Below are positions 29,347-37,951 of a DNA stretch of 52,559 nucleotides, one piece after another. Location: contig NZ_BJXA01000067.1 of the NCBI RefSeq assembly GCF_007990755.1, forward strand, positions 1-52,559, written 5' to 3'. The position numbers and the translations under genes are program-made. The stretch is from Nocardia ninae NBRC 108245. GTDB lineage: Bacteria > Actinomycetota > Actinomycetes > Mycobacteriales > Mycobacteriaceae. The stretch's first letter is position 1. Each line of letters starts with the position of its first letter. The notes below the pieces were generated by a model, which made no database searches, had not been told where the DNA came from, and worked only from the letters and a program-made list of their open reading frames with translations.

Positions 29347-30522
29347 TCAGCCCGGCAGCCGGACCGGCATCAACAGGTAGGTGTAGGGACTGTCCAGTGC
29401 GGCGAACGCACCCGACTCGAGTACCTTCGGCTCCTCGTCGACCGCGGGCAGCAGCACCGCGGGTCGGCTCGGCGTGGTGAACCCGAAGGTGACCCGCTCG
29501 GCATGCAGCGCGGACAGGCCGTCGATCAGGTAGCCCGGGTTGAACGCGATAGTCAGCGATTCGCCGCGGAAGTCGGCTTCGAGCCATTCCTCGGCGCGAC
29601 CGGCGTCGTCCCCACCCGCGGACAGTTGCAGTCCCTCGGTGGAGAACTCCAGACGCACCTGGGCACCACGCTCGGCGACCAGGGCGACGCGCTTGATGGC
29701 CTCGGTCAGCACCGACACCTGCAGGGTGGCGATGGAGGTGTGTTCCTTCGGCAGCAGCTGACGGAACTTCGGGAACTCGGCATCGAGCAGCCGGGTGGTG
29801 GTCCGGCGGCCCGCGTTCACGATGCCGAGCAGGCCGTCCGAGCCGGCACCGGTGCCGAGCGAAAGCTGCACGGGGGCATCGGAGGTGCCCAGTGTCTTGC
29901 CTGCCTCCGACAGCGTCCTGGCCGGGATGAGCACTGCGGTCTCGATATTCGCGTCGGCGGGCGACCATTCGATGTGCCGGACCGCGAGGCGGAATCGGTC
30001 GGTGGCCGCGAGCACCACCTTCGAGCCCTCGATCTCGACGCGGATACCGGTGAGCATCGGCAGCGTGTCGTCCCGGCCCGCCGCGACGGCGACCTGGCCG
30101 ACCGCGTTGGCGAACACCTCGACGCTCAGTTCGCCGGACTGCTGCGGTACCTCGGGAAGCTGGGGATAGTCCTCGACCGGCATGGTCGGCAGGGAGAACT
30201 TCGCACTGCCACAACTGATCAGCACGCGGGTGCCGTCGACGGAGACGTCGACCGGCTTGTTCGACAGTGCCTTGGTGATGTCGGCGAGCAGCCTGCCGGA
30301 GACGAGCACCTCGCCGGGACCGGCGACCTCGGCGGCGACGCGCATCTGCGCGGAGACCTCGTAGTCGAAGCCGGAGACCGTCAGCCCGCTGTCGTCGGCC
30401 ACGAGCAGCACACCGCCGAGCACGGGCACAGGAGGCCGGGACGGGAGGCTACGTGCCACCCAGGCAACGGATTCCGCGAAGTCCTCTCGGGCGACCCGAA
30501 ACTTCATGCTTGCAAGCTCCAT
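29347..30522 (-). CDS. dnaN: DNA polymerase III sliding clamp (beta subunit)
   Basis: A 391-residue three-domain clamp with the family start [40 protein letters not shown] and the closing [14 protein letters not shown] that forms part of the protein-binding pocket. Two starts are possible, ATG 30522 and ATG 30507 (MKFRV); the first matches relatives that begin MELA. It is the first gene to the left of oriC, transcribed away from it. Confidence 0.97.
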   Translation of the reverse strand: MELASMKFRVAREDFAESVAWVARSLPSRPPVPVLGGVLLVADDSGLTVSGFDYEVSAQMRVAAEVAGPGEVLVSGRLLADITKALSNKPVDVSVDGTRVLISCGSAKFSLPTMPVEDYPQLPEVPQQSGELSVEVFANAVGQVAVAAGRDDTLPMLTGIRVEIEGSKVVLAATDRFRLAVRHIEWSPADANIETAVLIPARTLSEAGKTLGTSDAPVQLSLGTGAGSDGLLGIVNAGRRTTTRLLDAEFPKFRQLLPKEHTSIATLQVSVLTEAIKRVALVAERGAQVRLEFSTEGLQLSAGGDDAGRAEEWLEADFRGESLTIAFNPGYLIDGLSALHAERVTFGFTTPSRPAVLLPAVDEEPKVLESGAFAALDSPYTYLLMPVRLPG

Positions 30523-30960
30523 CGCCCGATCTGTCCTCTCCCAGTTCCGTGAGCTGTTATGCGGTGGCCGGACATTCGTCCTCCAAGCCTGTCGGCTCGT
30601 TCAACGTTGGTTGTTCGCGAAGGGTGCTGGATCGGCCGCCATCAAAAGTGTGGCACAGGCGACCGACAACAAACCGTACCCGCGACTGGAGCTATGGCCT
30701 AGTCCGACCCGCTAGATGGCGGGTGGCGAGTCGCGAGCCGAGCAAGGAGAGCCGGAGGTCCCGAGTCGTGTCAGCAGCGAGGCGGGTTGTCAGCGATCCG
30801 GTGAGTTGCCTCGGGCCGACGAGACCATCCGCTGAGTCAGGGATCGAGTCCCGTGCGATCGATGGGTGTGTGGGATTGACGCATCCAGGATCCACTCCGG
30901 CTCTTCTCCTTGCCTTGGGACAGGAGTCCCTCGAGACGTGACCCTCTTCGACCGACTTTC

Positions 30961-31020
30961 CACACACCTGTTTTCAAGAGAGTTCTTCTAGGAGAAGAAC
31001 TGAAGTAGTAGTAGGCACTG
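30961..31020. other. AT-richer segment of oriC with inverted repeat, possible unwinding element
   Basis: Contains AGTTCTTCT (30981-30989) - AGG - AGAAGAACT (30993-31001), a perfect inverted repeat, preceded by TTTTCAAGAG and followed by GAAGTAGTAGTAG. It is the least GC-rich part of oriC and lies beside the box cluster, as expected of a DNA-unwinding element. That role is inferred. Confidence 0.4.
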
Positions 31021-31183
31021 TGGAATCTGTGCACTGACGCCGTATCCGCTGGTCAACGGGCGTGGTGCCGTGGGGATGAGCAGAGAGTGTCTCGAGGATG
31101 AACGAGGGGCGTCTGTGGAGTTCCGAAGTTGTCCCACATTCATCCTCGAGCGCTCCTCGAGTTGTTCCACCGAATTCACCCGG

Positions 31184-31192
31184 TTGTTCACA
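31184..31192 (+). promoter_or_regulatory. DnaA box in oriC
   Basis: TTGTTCACA, one mismatch to TTGTCCACA. Confidence 0.7.
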
Positions 31193-31206
31193 CGTGTGTA
31201 CCGATA

Positions 31207-31215
31207 CGTGGACAA
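31207..31215 (-). promoter_or_regulatory. DnaA box in oriC joined to a CTCGAGGA element
   Basis: On the - strand TTGTCCACG, one mismatch to the consensus. It directly abuts CTCGAG at 31216-31221. The 16 bases 31208-31223 recur at 10875-10890. Confidence 0.7.
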
Positions 31216-31220
31216 CTCGA

Positions 31221-31260
31221 GGAATCCTCGAGGACTCCACATGGACTCCTCGAGGATTCC
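31221..31260. repeat. oriC palindrome pair 1 (22-bp period)
   Basis: Copy 1, GGAATCCTCGAGGACTCC at 31221-31238, runs into ACA to give TCCACA, the right half of a DnaA box. Copy 2, GGACTCCTCGAGGATTCC, is at 31243-31260. Starts are 22 bp apart, about two helical turns. Confidence 0.8.
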
Positions 31261-31396
31261 CCAACCCGGTGACCGAACGCCGCGCTGGTCACCGCCTGTG
31301 CGCAAGTCGGGCTGGGGATGCTGGGGATGAAGCCCTGTTAGCGGAGACCGCGCAGTCCATCCCCACACCTGTTAGCCAATCGGTGCACAAACCGGT

Positions 31397-31436
31397 GGAT
31401 TCCTCGAGGACTCCACAAGGATTCCTCGAGGAATCC
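31397..31436. repeat. oriC palindrome pair 2 (22-bp period)
   Basis: Copy 3, GGATTCCTCGAGGACTCC at 31397-31414, and copy 4, the perfect palindrome GGATTCCTCGAGGAATCC at 31419-31436. Both run into ACA, giving TCCACA. Starts are again 22 bp apart. The pair lies just before the dnaA terminator. Confidence 0.85.
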
Positions 31437-31443
31437 ACAGGGC

Positions 31444-31475
31444 AAAAAAAGCACCGCCCCAGGTCAGGGCGGTGC
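31444..31475 (-). terminator. Intrinsic terminator of dnaA
   Basis: On the - strand a nine-pair stem GCACCGCCC / GGGCGGTGC (31467-31475 and 31451-31459) is followed by seven Ts (31444-31450), 17 bases after the dnaA stop. A classical rho-independent terminator, rare in this GC-rich window, that shields oriC from dnaA transcription. Confidence 0.95.
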
Positions 31476-31492
31476 TCGGTTGTTAGTAAAGC

Positions 31493-33556
31493 TCAGCGCG
31501 AGCGCTGTTTGATTCGGGCTGTTAGTTCTTGGACCTGGTCGTACACCCGACGCCGCTCGGTCATCTCCTTGCGGATTTTCTTCTCCGCGTACATCACCGT
31601 GGTGTGGTCGCGGCCGAACGCCTGACCGATCTTCGGCAGGGACAGATCGGTCAGCTCGCGGCACAGGTACATGGCGATCTGGCGGGCCTGCGCGAGTGGC
31701 CGCGCCTTGCCCGGCCCGGTCAGCTCCTCGAGCGTGGTGTTGAAGTACTCGGCGGTGACCGCCATGATCGTCGCCGCGTTGATCTCCAGCGCCGCCGTAT
31801 CGGGCATCAGGTCGCGCAGCACGACCTCGGCCAGCGGCAGATCCAGCGGTTGCCCGTTCAGCGAGGCGAACGCGGTCACCCGGATCAGCGCGCCCTCCAG
31901 CTCGCGGATATTGCGCTCGACCCTGGTGGCGATCAGTTCCATCACGTCGTGCGGCACGTCCAGGCGGTCCATCCGAGCCTTCTTGCGCAGGATGGCGATC
32001 CGGGTCTCCAGCTCGGGCGGCTGCACGTCGGTGATCAGACCCCACTCGAACCGGGTCCGCAGCCGTTCTTCCAGCGTGGCCAGCTGCTTGGGCGGGCGGT
32101 CCGAGGAGACGACGATCTGCTTGTTGGCGTTGTGCAGGGTGTTGAAGGTGTGGAAGAACTCTTCCTGGATACCTTCCTTGCCCTCGATGAACTGGATGTC
32201 GTCGACCAGCAGGATGTCGGTCTCGCGGTAGCGGCGCTTGAACGCCACCTTCCGGTCGTCCCGCAGGCTGTTGATGAAGTCGTTGGTGAACTCTTCGGTC
32301 GAGACGTACTTCACCCGCATGCCGGGAAACAGCCGCTGAGCGTAGTGGCCGGCCGCGTGTAGTAGGTGCGTCTTGCCCAAACCCGAAGCGCCCCAGACGA
32401 ACAGCGGGTTGTAGGCGCGTGCGGGCGCCTCCGCGATGGCGACCGCGGCGGCGTGCGCGAAGCGGTTGGACGCGCCGATGACGAACGTCTCGAAGGTGTA
32501 CTTCGCATTCAGGCTGGCCGAGGAACTCGACGGGGCCGAGCTCTCCTGCGACTTGGTGAAGTAGGTCGGCCAGGAGTTACGGGCGTTGACCACGGGCTCG
32601 TCGTCGCGGTCGGACCGCGGGTTCTCCGACTCACGGACCGACTCGTGCGCGGCCGCCAGGCCGGGATCGTCGGACTGCGCCTCGCGCACCGGCGCCCGGA
32701 CCGGACCGCGCACGGCGGCGGGGCCTGGGTCGGGTGTGAACAACGACTCCTGGCCGGGCGGGATCGATTCGCGGCGCGGGGGCAGGCCCTGCTCGCGGCG
32801 CTGCGCCGGGGTGGGTTCGTGGCGCGGCGCGGACTGCAGGTCGGCTTGGGGGGCGTATTCGTCGCGGACCGGGTATTCGTCGTGGCCGTAGTCCTGCCGG
32901 TCGTACTCGCCCGCGGACGCGTACTCCGGCGCGTACTCGGCGTCGGTGTAGTCGGATCCGCTGTTGTAGCTGGGGGTTTGTGCGTACTCGTTGGTCTGGG
33001 CGTAGCGCGGCTGCTGGTAATCGTCGCGGCCTTGGTATTCGCCGCCTGGGTAACCGGCTTGGCCGCGGTTGTTGTCGCCACGTCCGTTGTCGCGAGGTCC
33101 ACTGTCGCGGGGCCCGTTGTCCCGATGACCGTTGTCCCTGGGACCGTTGTCGCGATGACCGGTATCGCGGGGACCGTTGTCGCGGTGCCCGTTGTCCCTG
33201 GAACGTTCGGGCGTGCTCGTCATCCTGGCGTGCCGGGGGTTGTTGCCTGGCCGCTCGGTGCTCTGGGCGGCCGGCGCGGCGATGCGCACGCCGAGCCCTT
33301 CCACCTGGGGGCCGAGGCGCCGGGCCAGTGACCGCAGGATCGGCTCGCGCAGATCGCGTTCGATGGCCTCTTGAGCCAGCGAGGAAGGCACCGAGAGCAG
33401 GGCGAACCCCTGCGCCACCGTCAGCGGCTTGACCAGTTTCAACCAGGCCTGCTGCGCTCGGGTCACCGGCGGAATGGCACCGTCGGATGAGCCGGTGGTC
33501 AGCTCGGCAACTACCTCGGGCCACACCGTGGCCAACACGTCCTGCTCGTCGTCCAT
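31493..33556 (-). CDS. dnaA: DnaA, replication initiator, with expanded linker
   Basis: A 687-residue initiator from ATG 33556 (strong ribosome site GGGGAGGAAA). Domain I about 1-95; domain II is unusually long (about 96-350), disordered, with an RDNGx pentapeptide repeat at 120-159 and Tyr/Gln/Asp-rich sequence after; AAA+ domain III from about 353 with Walker [17 protein letters not shown] and Walker [16 protein letters not shown]; domain IV ends with the DnaA signature [18 protein letters not shown], which reads the DnaA box. Mycobacterial DnaA is about 507 residues, so the extra length is in the linker. A DnaA box dyad upstream suggests autoregulation. Confidence 0.98.
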   Translation of the reverse strand: MDDEQDVLATVWPEVVAELTTGSSDGAIPPVTRAQQAWLKLVKPLTVAQGFALLSVPSSLAQEAIERDLREPILRSLARRLGPQVEGLGVRIAAPAAQSTERPGNNPRHARMTSTPERSRDNGHRDNGPRDTGHRDNGPRDNGHRDNGPRDSGPRDNGRGDNNRGQAGYPGGEYQGRDDYQQPRYAQTNEYAQTPSYNSGSDYTDAEYAPEYASAGEYDRQDYGHDEYPVRDEYAPQADLQSAPRHEPTPAQRREQGLPPRRESIPPGQESLFTPDPGPAAVRGPVRAPVREAQSDDPGLAAAHESVRESENPRSDRDDEPVVNARNSWPTYFTKSQESSAPSSSSASLNAKYTFETFVIGASNRFAHAAAVAIAEAPARAYNPLFVWGASGLGKTHLLHAAGHYAQRLFPGMRVKYVSTEEFTNDFINSLRDDRKVAFKRRYRETDILLVDDIQFIEGKEGIQEEFFHTFNTLHNANKQIVVSSDRPPKQLATLEERLRTRFEWGLITDVQPPELETRIAILRKKARMDRLDVPHDVMELIATRVERNIRELEGALIRVTAFASLNGQPLDLPLAEVVLRDLMPDTAALEINAATIMAVTAEYFNTTLEELTGPGKARPLAQARQIAMYLCRELTDLSLPKIGQAFGRDHTTVMYAEKKIRKEMTERRRVYDQVQELTARIKQRSR
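33080..33199 (-). repeat. 15-bp coding minisatellite in dnaA (RDNGx)8
   Basis: Codons 120-159 encode eight consecutive RD(N/T/S)G(H/P/R) pentapeptides, mostly RDNGH and RDNGP. The regular 15-base period suggests expansion by slippage. Confidence 0.9.
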
Positions 33557-34220
33557 GCAGTTTCCTCCCCGGAAGTAGGTCGATAGGAGCAGACGGTCGG
33601 GGCACGCGGGGAGGTGGTGGTGACGACCATGCTCGATCGGTACCGTGATCCCGCATACGTCCGTAACCGGTCCGGACGCTGCCCGGATCCCCATTCCGGG
33701 CCGCGGCGTGGCACCGTCGGCCCTACGAATATGCCACTCCAGGGGTCTTTCCACACAATTATCCACAGATGTGGAGAACCCTGGGGAGTTGTGAAATGCG
33801 GCTGCTCGGCCCGCGGATAACGCTCTGACCTGCGATTGTGCAGCAACCCTTCGGCAAAGCAGGTTGCCGATGCGGTCGGGCGTGGCTAGGGGTGTGGACG
33901 AACTCACGGTAATACTCACAGGGCCGGACAGTGATATGCACAGCCTTGGAGTGTGGGCGCCGCGGTTCCTGCTGGTCGGGCGATCGGGGCAGCCCGGGTG
34001 GGGCGAGTTTGACCCGCTCCTAGGCGATCAGTACCCTCGTACAGTCACCCTTTGGTGCGGTGGCGGTCTTGTGCTGACCGCGTGTGGGTCGTGATCGACC
34101 GACTGTGCGCCAAGACCGACGCGCCGATGATGACCAGACCTGCGATTCATCGCGAATACCTGTTTCACCGAAAAAGCTTCGGGCATCAACTGATGCCCAC
34201 TGACTCGAGGAGTGTTGACC
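33557..34220. other. dnaA-rpmH divergent promoter region
   Basis: A 664-base gap holding the promoters of dnaA (left) and rpmH (right). The DnaA box dyad is at 33759-33778, with CTTTCCACA at 33747-33755 beside it. No coding frame is supported. Confidence 0.8.
33759..33778. promoter_or_regulatory. DnaA box dyad upstream of dnaA
   Basis: TTATCCACAGATGTGGAGAA: a perfect DnaA box TTATCCACA on the + strand and TTCTCCACA (one mismatch) on the - strand, two bases apart. It lies about 200 bases before the dnaA start, where it could autoregulate dnaA or act as a second origin element. Confidence 0.8.
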
Positions 34221-34364
34221 GTGGCCAAGGGCAAGCGGACGTTCCAGCCGAACAACCGTCGTCGGGCGCGCGTCCACGGCTTCCGTCTCCGGATGCGTAC
34301 CCGTGCGGGTCGCGCCATCGTTTCGGCGCGCCGCCGCAAGGGCCGCGCCGAACTCACTGCCTGA
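34221..34364 (+). CDS. rpmH: 50S ribosomal protein L34
   Basis: A 47-residue, strongly basic protein ([20 protein letters not shown] then [20 protein letters not shown]), the L34 family. Start is GTG 34221 with AGGAG upstream inside ACTCGAGGAGTG. It is too short to stand out among open frames but is unmistakable. It heads the rpmH-rnpA-yidD-yidC-khpB-rsmG transcript, divergent from dnaA. Confidence 0.98.
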   Translation: MAKGKRTFQPNNRRRARVHGFRLRMRTRAGRAIVSARRRKGRAELTA

Positions 34365-34385
34365 TCCTCGCTCGCGGACGCTCGG

Positions 34386-34802
34386 GTGTTGCCTGAGTCG
34401 TATCGGTTGCATCATCGTGCCGACTTCTCCCGGACGGTGCGCCGCGGCCAGCGAGTCGGGAGGCGCGATGTAGTCGTGCACGTGCTCACGCACGGGTATG
34501 ACGGAGTCGTGGACGTAGATGGACGACATGGTGATCCAGCCGGTGCGCTGGTCCGCGTAGGCGGGCCGCGCTTCGGGCTGATCGTCAGCAAGGCGGTGGG
34601 CAACGCGGTGATTAGACACCGTGTGGCCCGCCGCCTGCGTCATATGTGCGGCCAGATGATTCCCGAGCTGCCCGCCGACACCGATATCGTGATCCGTGCG
34701 CTGCCCGGTGCGGCCGACGCCTCCGCCGAGGAGCTGCTGCGCCAGCTGCGTGGCGCGGTGCGCAAGCTCGGTGTCGGCTCAGCAGGAGCCGGTTCGGCAT
34801 GA
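34386..34802 (+). CDS. rnpA: Ribonuclease P protein component
   Basis: A 138-residue basic protein that helps the RNase P RNA cut tRNA 5' leaders. MLPESYRLHHRADFSRTVRRGQR is the family N-terminus, and GLIVSKAVGNAVIRHRVARRLRH is the RNR-type RNA-binding motif (here RHR, as in related actinobacteria). GTG 34386, 21 bases after rpmH. The stop overlaps yidD (ATGA). Confidence 0.96.
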   Translation: MLPESYRLHHRADFSRTVRRGQRVGRRDVVVHVLTHGYDGVVDVDGRHGDPAGALVRVGGPRFGLIVSKAVGNAVIRHRVARRLRHMCGQMIPELPADTDIVIRALPGAADASAEELLRQLRGAVRKLGVGSAGAGSA

Positions 34803-35197
34803 GCCTGCCCGCGAAGATCGGCCGGTTACCGGCGAACGCACTGATCTTTCTGATCGAGTTGTATCGGACCTACGTCTCCCCCACCCGCATGCCGGTGTGC
34901 CGATTCACCCCGACCTGCAGCGAGTACGCGGTCACCGCATTGCGGACGCGCGGCCTGTTCGTCGGCCTCGGATTGGCAGCCGTGCGACTGGCCAAATGTG
35001 CGCCCTGGCACCCTGGTGGGTGGGACCCCGTTCCGGAGCGGAAGCGAAGCACCGTTCGCACCGCACCAGGGACCGTGGCAGCCACCGAGCCGGCGCCGCA
35101 GGAAACCAGCCTGCAGGCCGATCCGGTGTCGGAGCCGAACGCTTGGAAAGGATCACCGCGCGCGGTGATCGGCGATACGAACGACGGGAGTGCATAG
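34799..35197 (+). CDS. yidD: YidD, membrane protein insertion efficiency factor
   Basis: A 132-residue protein; the first 80 residues are the YidD core with [29 protein letters not shown] and HPGGWDPVP. The tail is Pro/Thr/Glu-rich and variable. ATG 34799 is in the ATGA overlap with rnpA. It aids YidC-dependent insertion and sits between rnpA and yidC as usual. Confidence 0.94.
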   Translation: MSLPAKIGRLPANALIFLIELYRTYVSPTRMPVCRFTPTCSEYAVTALRTRGLFVGLGLAAVRLAKCAPWHPGGWDPVPERKRSTVRTAPGTVAATEPAPQETSLQADPVSEPNAWKGSPRAVIGDTNDGSA

Positions 35198-35201
35198 AGC
35201 C

Positions 35202-36296
35202 GTGCTCGACTTCATTTATTATCCGGTGTCCTGGATTTTGTGGTTCTGGCACCGGGTTTTTGCCGCAGTGCCCGGCCTCGGTAAAGACAGTGGCCTTGCC
35301 TGGGCGCTGGCCGTCGTGTTCCTGGTGTTCACCCTCCGAGTGCTGCTCTATAAGCCGTTCGTGAAGCAGGTGCGCACCACCAAGCAGATGCAGGAGCTGC
35401 AGCCCCAGATCAAGGAGCTGCAGAAGAAGTACAAGAACGACCGCCAGAAGATGGCGGTCGAGATGCAGAAGCTGCAGAAGGATCACGGCTTCAACCCGCT
35501 GATGGGTTGCCTGCCGATCCTGGCGCAGGTGCCGGTGTTCCTCGGCCTGTTCCACGTGCTGCGCTCGTTCAACCGCACCGGCCACGGCTTCGGCCAGCTG
35601 GGGCTGTCGATTACCGAGAACGCGAACACGCCGAACTACGTCTTCAACGCGGCCGACGTCCAGTCCTTCCTGAGCGCCCGCATCTTCGGCGCGCCGATCT
35701 CGGCCTTCATCACCATCCCCAACTCCGAGCTGCAGGCCTTCGCCATCGACGGCGGCGTCCCGAGCAAGGTGGCCATCGCTGCCGTGGCGATCCCGCTGAT
35801 GATCATCGCCGGTCTGGCCACCCACTTCAACGCGCGCGCCTCGGTCGCCCGGCAGACGCCGGAAGCGGCGGCCAACCCGCAGGCCGCGATGATGAACAAG
35901 CTTGCGCTGTGGGTCTTCCCGCTCGGCGTGATGGTCGGTGGTCCGTTCCTGCCGATCGCCATCCTCCTGTACTGGGTCTCCAACAACATCTGGACCTACG
36001 GCCAGCAGCACCTCGTCTTCGGCAAGATGGAGAAGGAAGAAGAGGCCAAGAAGCAGGCCAAGATCGAGCAGCGGGCGCAGAACGCGCCGAAGCCAGGCGC
36101 CAAGCCGGTCAACACCCGGAAGAAGACGGCTACCGATGCCGTCGAGGACGCCACAGACGCTGTGGACGCGGTCGACGCTTCCCCCTCCACCAACGGGACC
36201 GGCAAGACCACCGGCAAGGCCGCGGGGCAGCGCAGGCCGGGTGGCCAGAAGCGGCCGGGCAACCGGGGCCGAGCGAACCAAAAACGCCGACGCTGA
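35202..36296 (+). CDS. yidC: YidC/Oxa1 membrane protein insertase
   Basis: A 364-residue insertase from GTG 35202 (GGGAG nine bases upstream); an in-frame GTG at 35190 would overlap yidD. The start [20 protein letters not shown] and five hydrophobic helices are present. The conserved helix-1 Arg lies in [35 protein letters not shown], whose second half is the coiled cytoplasmic hairpin. The C-terminus is basic and Ala/Gly/Arg-rich, a ribosome-binding type tail. Confidence 0.95.
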   Translation: MLDFIYYPVSWILWFWHRVFAAVPGLGKDSGLAWALAVVFLVFTLRVLLYKPFVKQVRTTKQMQELQPQIKELQKKYKNDRQKMAVEMQKLQKDHGFNPLMGCLPILAQVPVFLGLFHVLRSFNRTGHGFGQLGLSITENANTPNYVFNAADVQSFLSARIFGAPISAFITIPNSELQAFAIDGGVPSKVAIAAVAIPLMIIAGLATHFNARASVARQTPEAAANPQAAMMNKLALWVFPLGVMVGGPFLPIAILLYWVSNNIWTYGQQHLVFGKMEKEEEAKKQAKIEQRAQNAPKPGAKPVNTRKKTATDAVEDATDAVDAVDASPSTNGTGKTTGKAAGQRRPGGQKRPGNRGRANQKRRR

Positions 36297-36401
36297 TCGC
36301 ATTTCGGTGGCCGGCGGGCCACCACGCTGAGCAACCCCTTGATCGCGCACCGTCCGGCGGCGAGCGCACGGCGAGCGTGATGAGCAGATGAAGGAAATCA
36401 A

Positions 36402-36953
36402 ATGACAGTTGAGACCGACGGAGGGGACGCCACAGTGGCGACGACGATGGTGAACGCGGAAACGGACGCCGACGATGTCGTGAACGATGCCGAGGAAGCC
36501 CTGATCGAAGAGGGCGAAATCGCGGGCGACTACCTGGAGCAGTTGCTCGACGTGCTCGACTTCGACGGCGACATCGACCTCGACGTGGAGGGCGACCGCG
36601 CCATCGTGAGCATCGACGGTGGCCGGGATCTGTCAAAGCTGGTGGGCCGCAACGGCGAAACGCTGGACGCGCTACAGGAGTTGACCCGGCTGGCGGTGCA
36701 GCAGGCCACCGGTGTGCGCAGCAGGCTGATGCTGGACGTGGCCGGTTGGCGCGCCAAGCGCCGCGAAGACCTGAGTGCGCTCGGCACCGCCGCCGCGCAG
36801 CGGGTGCTGGAGTCGGGTGCGCCGGAGTCGCTGGCGCCGATGACTCCGTTCGAGCGCAAGATCGTGCACGACGCGGTGGCGGTGATCGATGGCGTCAACA
36901 GCGAGAGCGAAGGCGTCGAGCCGAACCGGCATGTGGTGGTCGTTCCCGCCTGA
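36402..36953 (+). CDS. khpB: KhpB/Jag, KH-R3H RNA-binding protein
   Basis: A 183-residue protein with an acidic N-terminal stretch (about 1-45), a KH domain (VSIDGGRDLSKLVGRNGETLDALQELTRLAVQQAT) and a C-terminal R3H domain (LAPMTPFERKIVHDAVAVIDGVNSESEGVEPNRHVVVVP). It binds RNA with KhpA and influences cell-wall growth and division in Gram-positives. It follows yidC by 105 bases. The ribosome site AAGGAAA precedes ATG 36402. Confidence 0.93.
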   Translation: MTVETDGGDATVATTMVNAETDADDVVNDAEEALIEEGEIAGDYLEQLLDVLDFDGDIDLDVEGDRAIVSIDGGRDLSKLVGRNGETLDALQELTRLAVQQATGVRSRLMLDVAGWRAKRREDLSALGTAAAQRVLESGAPESLAPMTPFERKIVHDAVAVIDGVNSESEGVEPNRHVVVVPA

Positions 36954-37099
36954 GCGTCGGACACGTTAGGGCACGGCGCATTTCGTCACCCTGACGGGTA
37001 GTGGTTGGATAGGGCCTCTGGTCTTCGGATCGGGGGCCTTGTTCGTGTCCTGCAGCTGATTGTCCGTATGTCGCCGCTGATCGATTCGAGTTCGGAAGG

Positions 37100-37888
37100 A
37101 TGTTTCACGTGGAACGAGATCTCGGTGGAGCCACCGCGTTGCCTGCCGAGCTGGAACCCCCAGCCTCGGCCGCCGCGGTGTTCGGCGACCGACTCGATCT
37201 CGCGCGCCAGTACTGCGCGGCCCTCGCGACCGCAGGCGTCGAGCGCGGACTCATCGGCCCCCGCGAGGTACCCCGCCTCTGGGATCGCCACATTCTCAAC
37301 TGTGCGGTGATCGGCGAACTGATCGCCGAAGGTTCCTCCGTGGTCGACATCGGCAGCGGCGCCGGCCTCCCCGGCATCCCGTTGGCCATCGCTCGTCCAG
37401 ACCTCCGCATCACTCTGGTCGAACCGCTGCTGCGCCGCACCATCTTCCTGAGTGAGTTCATCGAGGCGGCCGGCCTCGACGTCACCGTGGTGCGTGGCCG
37501 AGCCGAGCAGTCCGGCGTGATGAAAGAAGCAGGCGGCGCCGACGTCGTCACCTCCCGTGCCGTCGCCCCCCTCGGCAAGCTCGCCCAGTGGTCCCTACCC
37601 CTGCTCCGCGACCACGGCCGGATGCTCGCCCTCAAAGGTGTCAGCGCCGCCGAGGAACTCGAGCGCGACGGTGAGGCGCTTGCCCGTGCCGGTGCCGGCA
37701 ACGCGATGGTCGTCGAATGCGGCGCCGGTCTCGTCGCCACGCCCACCCTCATCATCAGCGCCGAACGCCTCCCCCGGGCCGAGCGTGCGCATCGACCACG
37801 GAGCGAGAAGGCGACCGCGCGCCGAGAGGCGAGGGCAGCGAAGCGCGCTGACAAGCCTGCGGCAGGTCGGATCCGGAAGGCGAAGTAG
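37100..37888 (+). CDS. rsmG: RsmG, 16S rRNA m7G methyltransferase
   Basis: A 262-residue methyltransferase (GidB) that makes m7G527 of 16S rRNA; loss gives low-level streptomycin resistance in related bacteria. SAM-binding motif [40 protein letters not shown]. The tail is basic. The start is uncertain: ATG 37100 lies right behind GGAAGG, while in-frame GTG 37109 has that motif at the ideal eight-base distance. A parS-like site (37102-37115) covers both start codons. Confidence 0.95.
   Translation: MFHVERDLGGATALPAELEPPASAAAVFGDRLDLARQYCAALATAGVERGLIGPREVPRLWDRHILNCAVIGELIAEGSSVVDIGSGAGLPGIPLAIARPDLRITLVEPLLRRTIFLSEFIEAAGLDVTVVRGRAEQSGVMKEAGGADVVTSRAVAPLGKLAQWSLPLLRDHGRMLALKGVSAAEELERDGEALARAGAGNAMVVECGAGLVATPTLIISAERLPRAERAHRPRSEKATARREARAAKRADKPAAGRIRKAK
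37102..37115. promoter_or_regulatory. parS-like site 1 (over the rsmG start)
   Basis: GTTTCACGTGGAAC, one mismatch. It translates as FHVE in the rsmG frame. Confidence 0.75.
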
Positions 37889-37937
37889 GAGTAGTCGGGC
37901 GTTGCGATTCGTGTGTGCGGGTCGCCTGACTCGACCG

Positions 37938-37951
37938 GTTTCACGTGAAGC
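37938..37951. promoter_or_regulatory. parS-like site 2
   Basis: GTTTCACGTGAAGC, one mismatch; 50 bases after the rsmG stop. Confidence 0.75.

Larger units (their letters stand above)
30523..31492. other. oriC: oriC, chromosomal replication origin (dnaA-dnaN intergenic region)
   Basis: A 970-base gene-free region between dnaA and dnaN, the place of oriC in mycobacteria and relatives. The left part (30523-30950) is unstructured and probably holds the dnaN promoter. An AT-richer part follows (30961-31020) with a perfect inverted repeat. The right part (31089-31436) is packed with CTCGAG palindromes and degenerate DnaA boxes. CTCGAG occurs nine times: 30930, 31091, 31145, 31156, 31216, 31227, 31249, 31403 and 31425. 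Canonical nine-base DnaA boxes are few. The dnaA terminator closes the region. Confidence 0.88.

Noticed and set aside
31129-31138. TTGTCCCACA as a DnaA box
   Set aside because: It needs an inserted base relative to TTGTCCACA; kept out of the box list though it may be a decayed copy.
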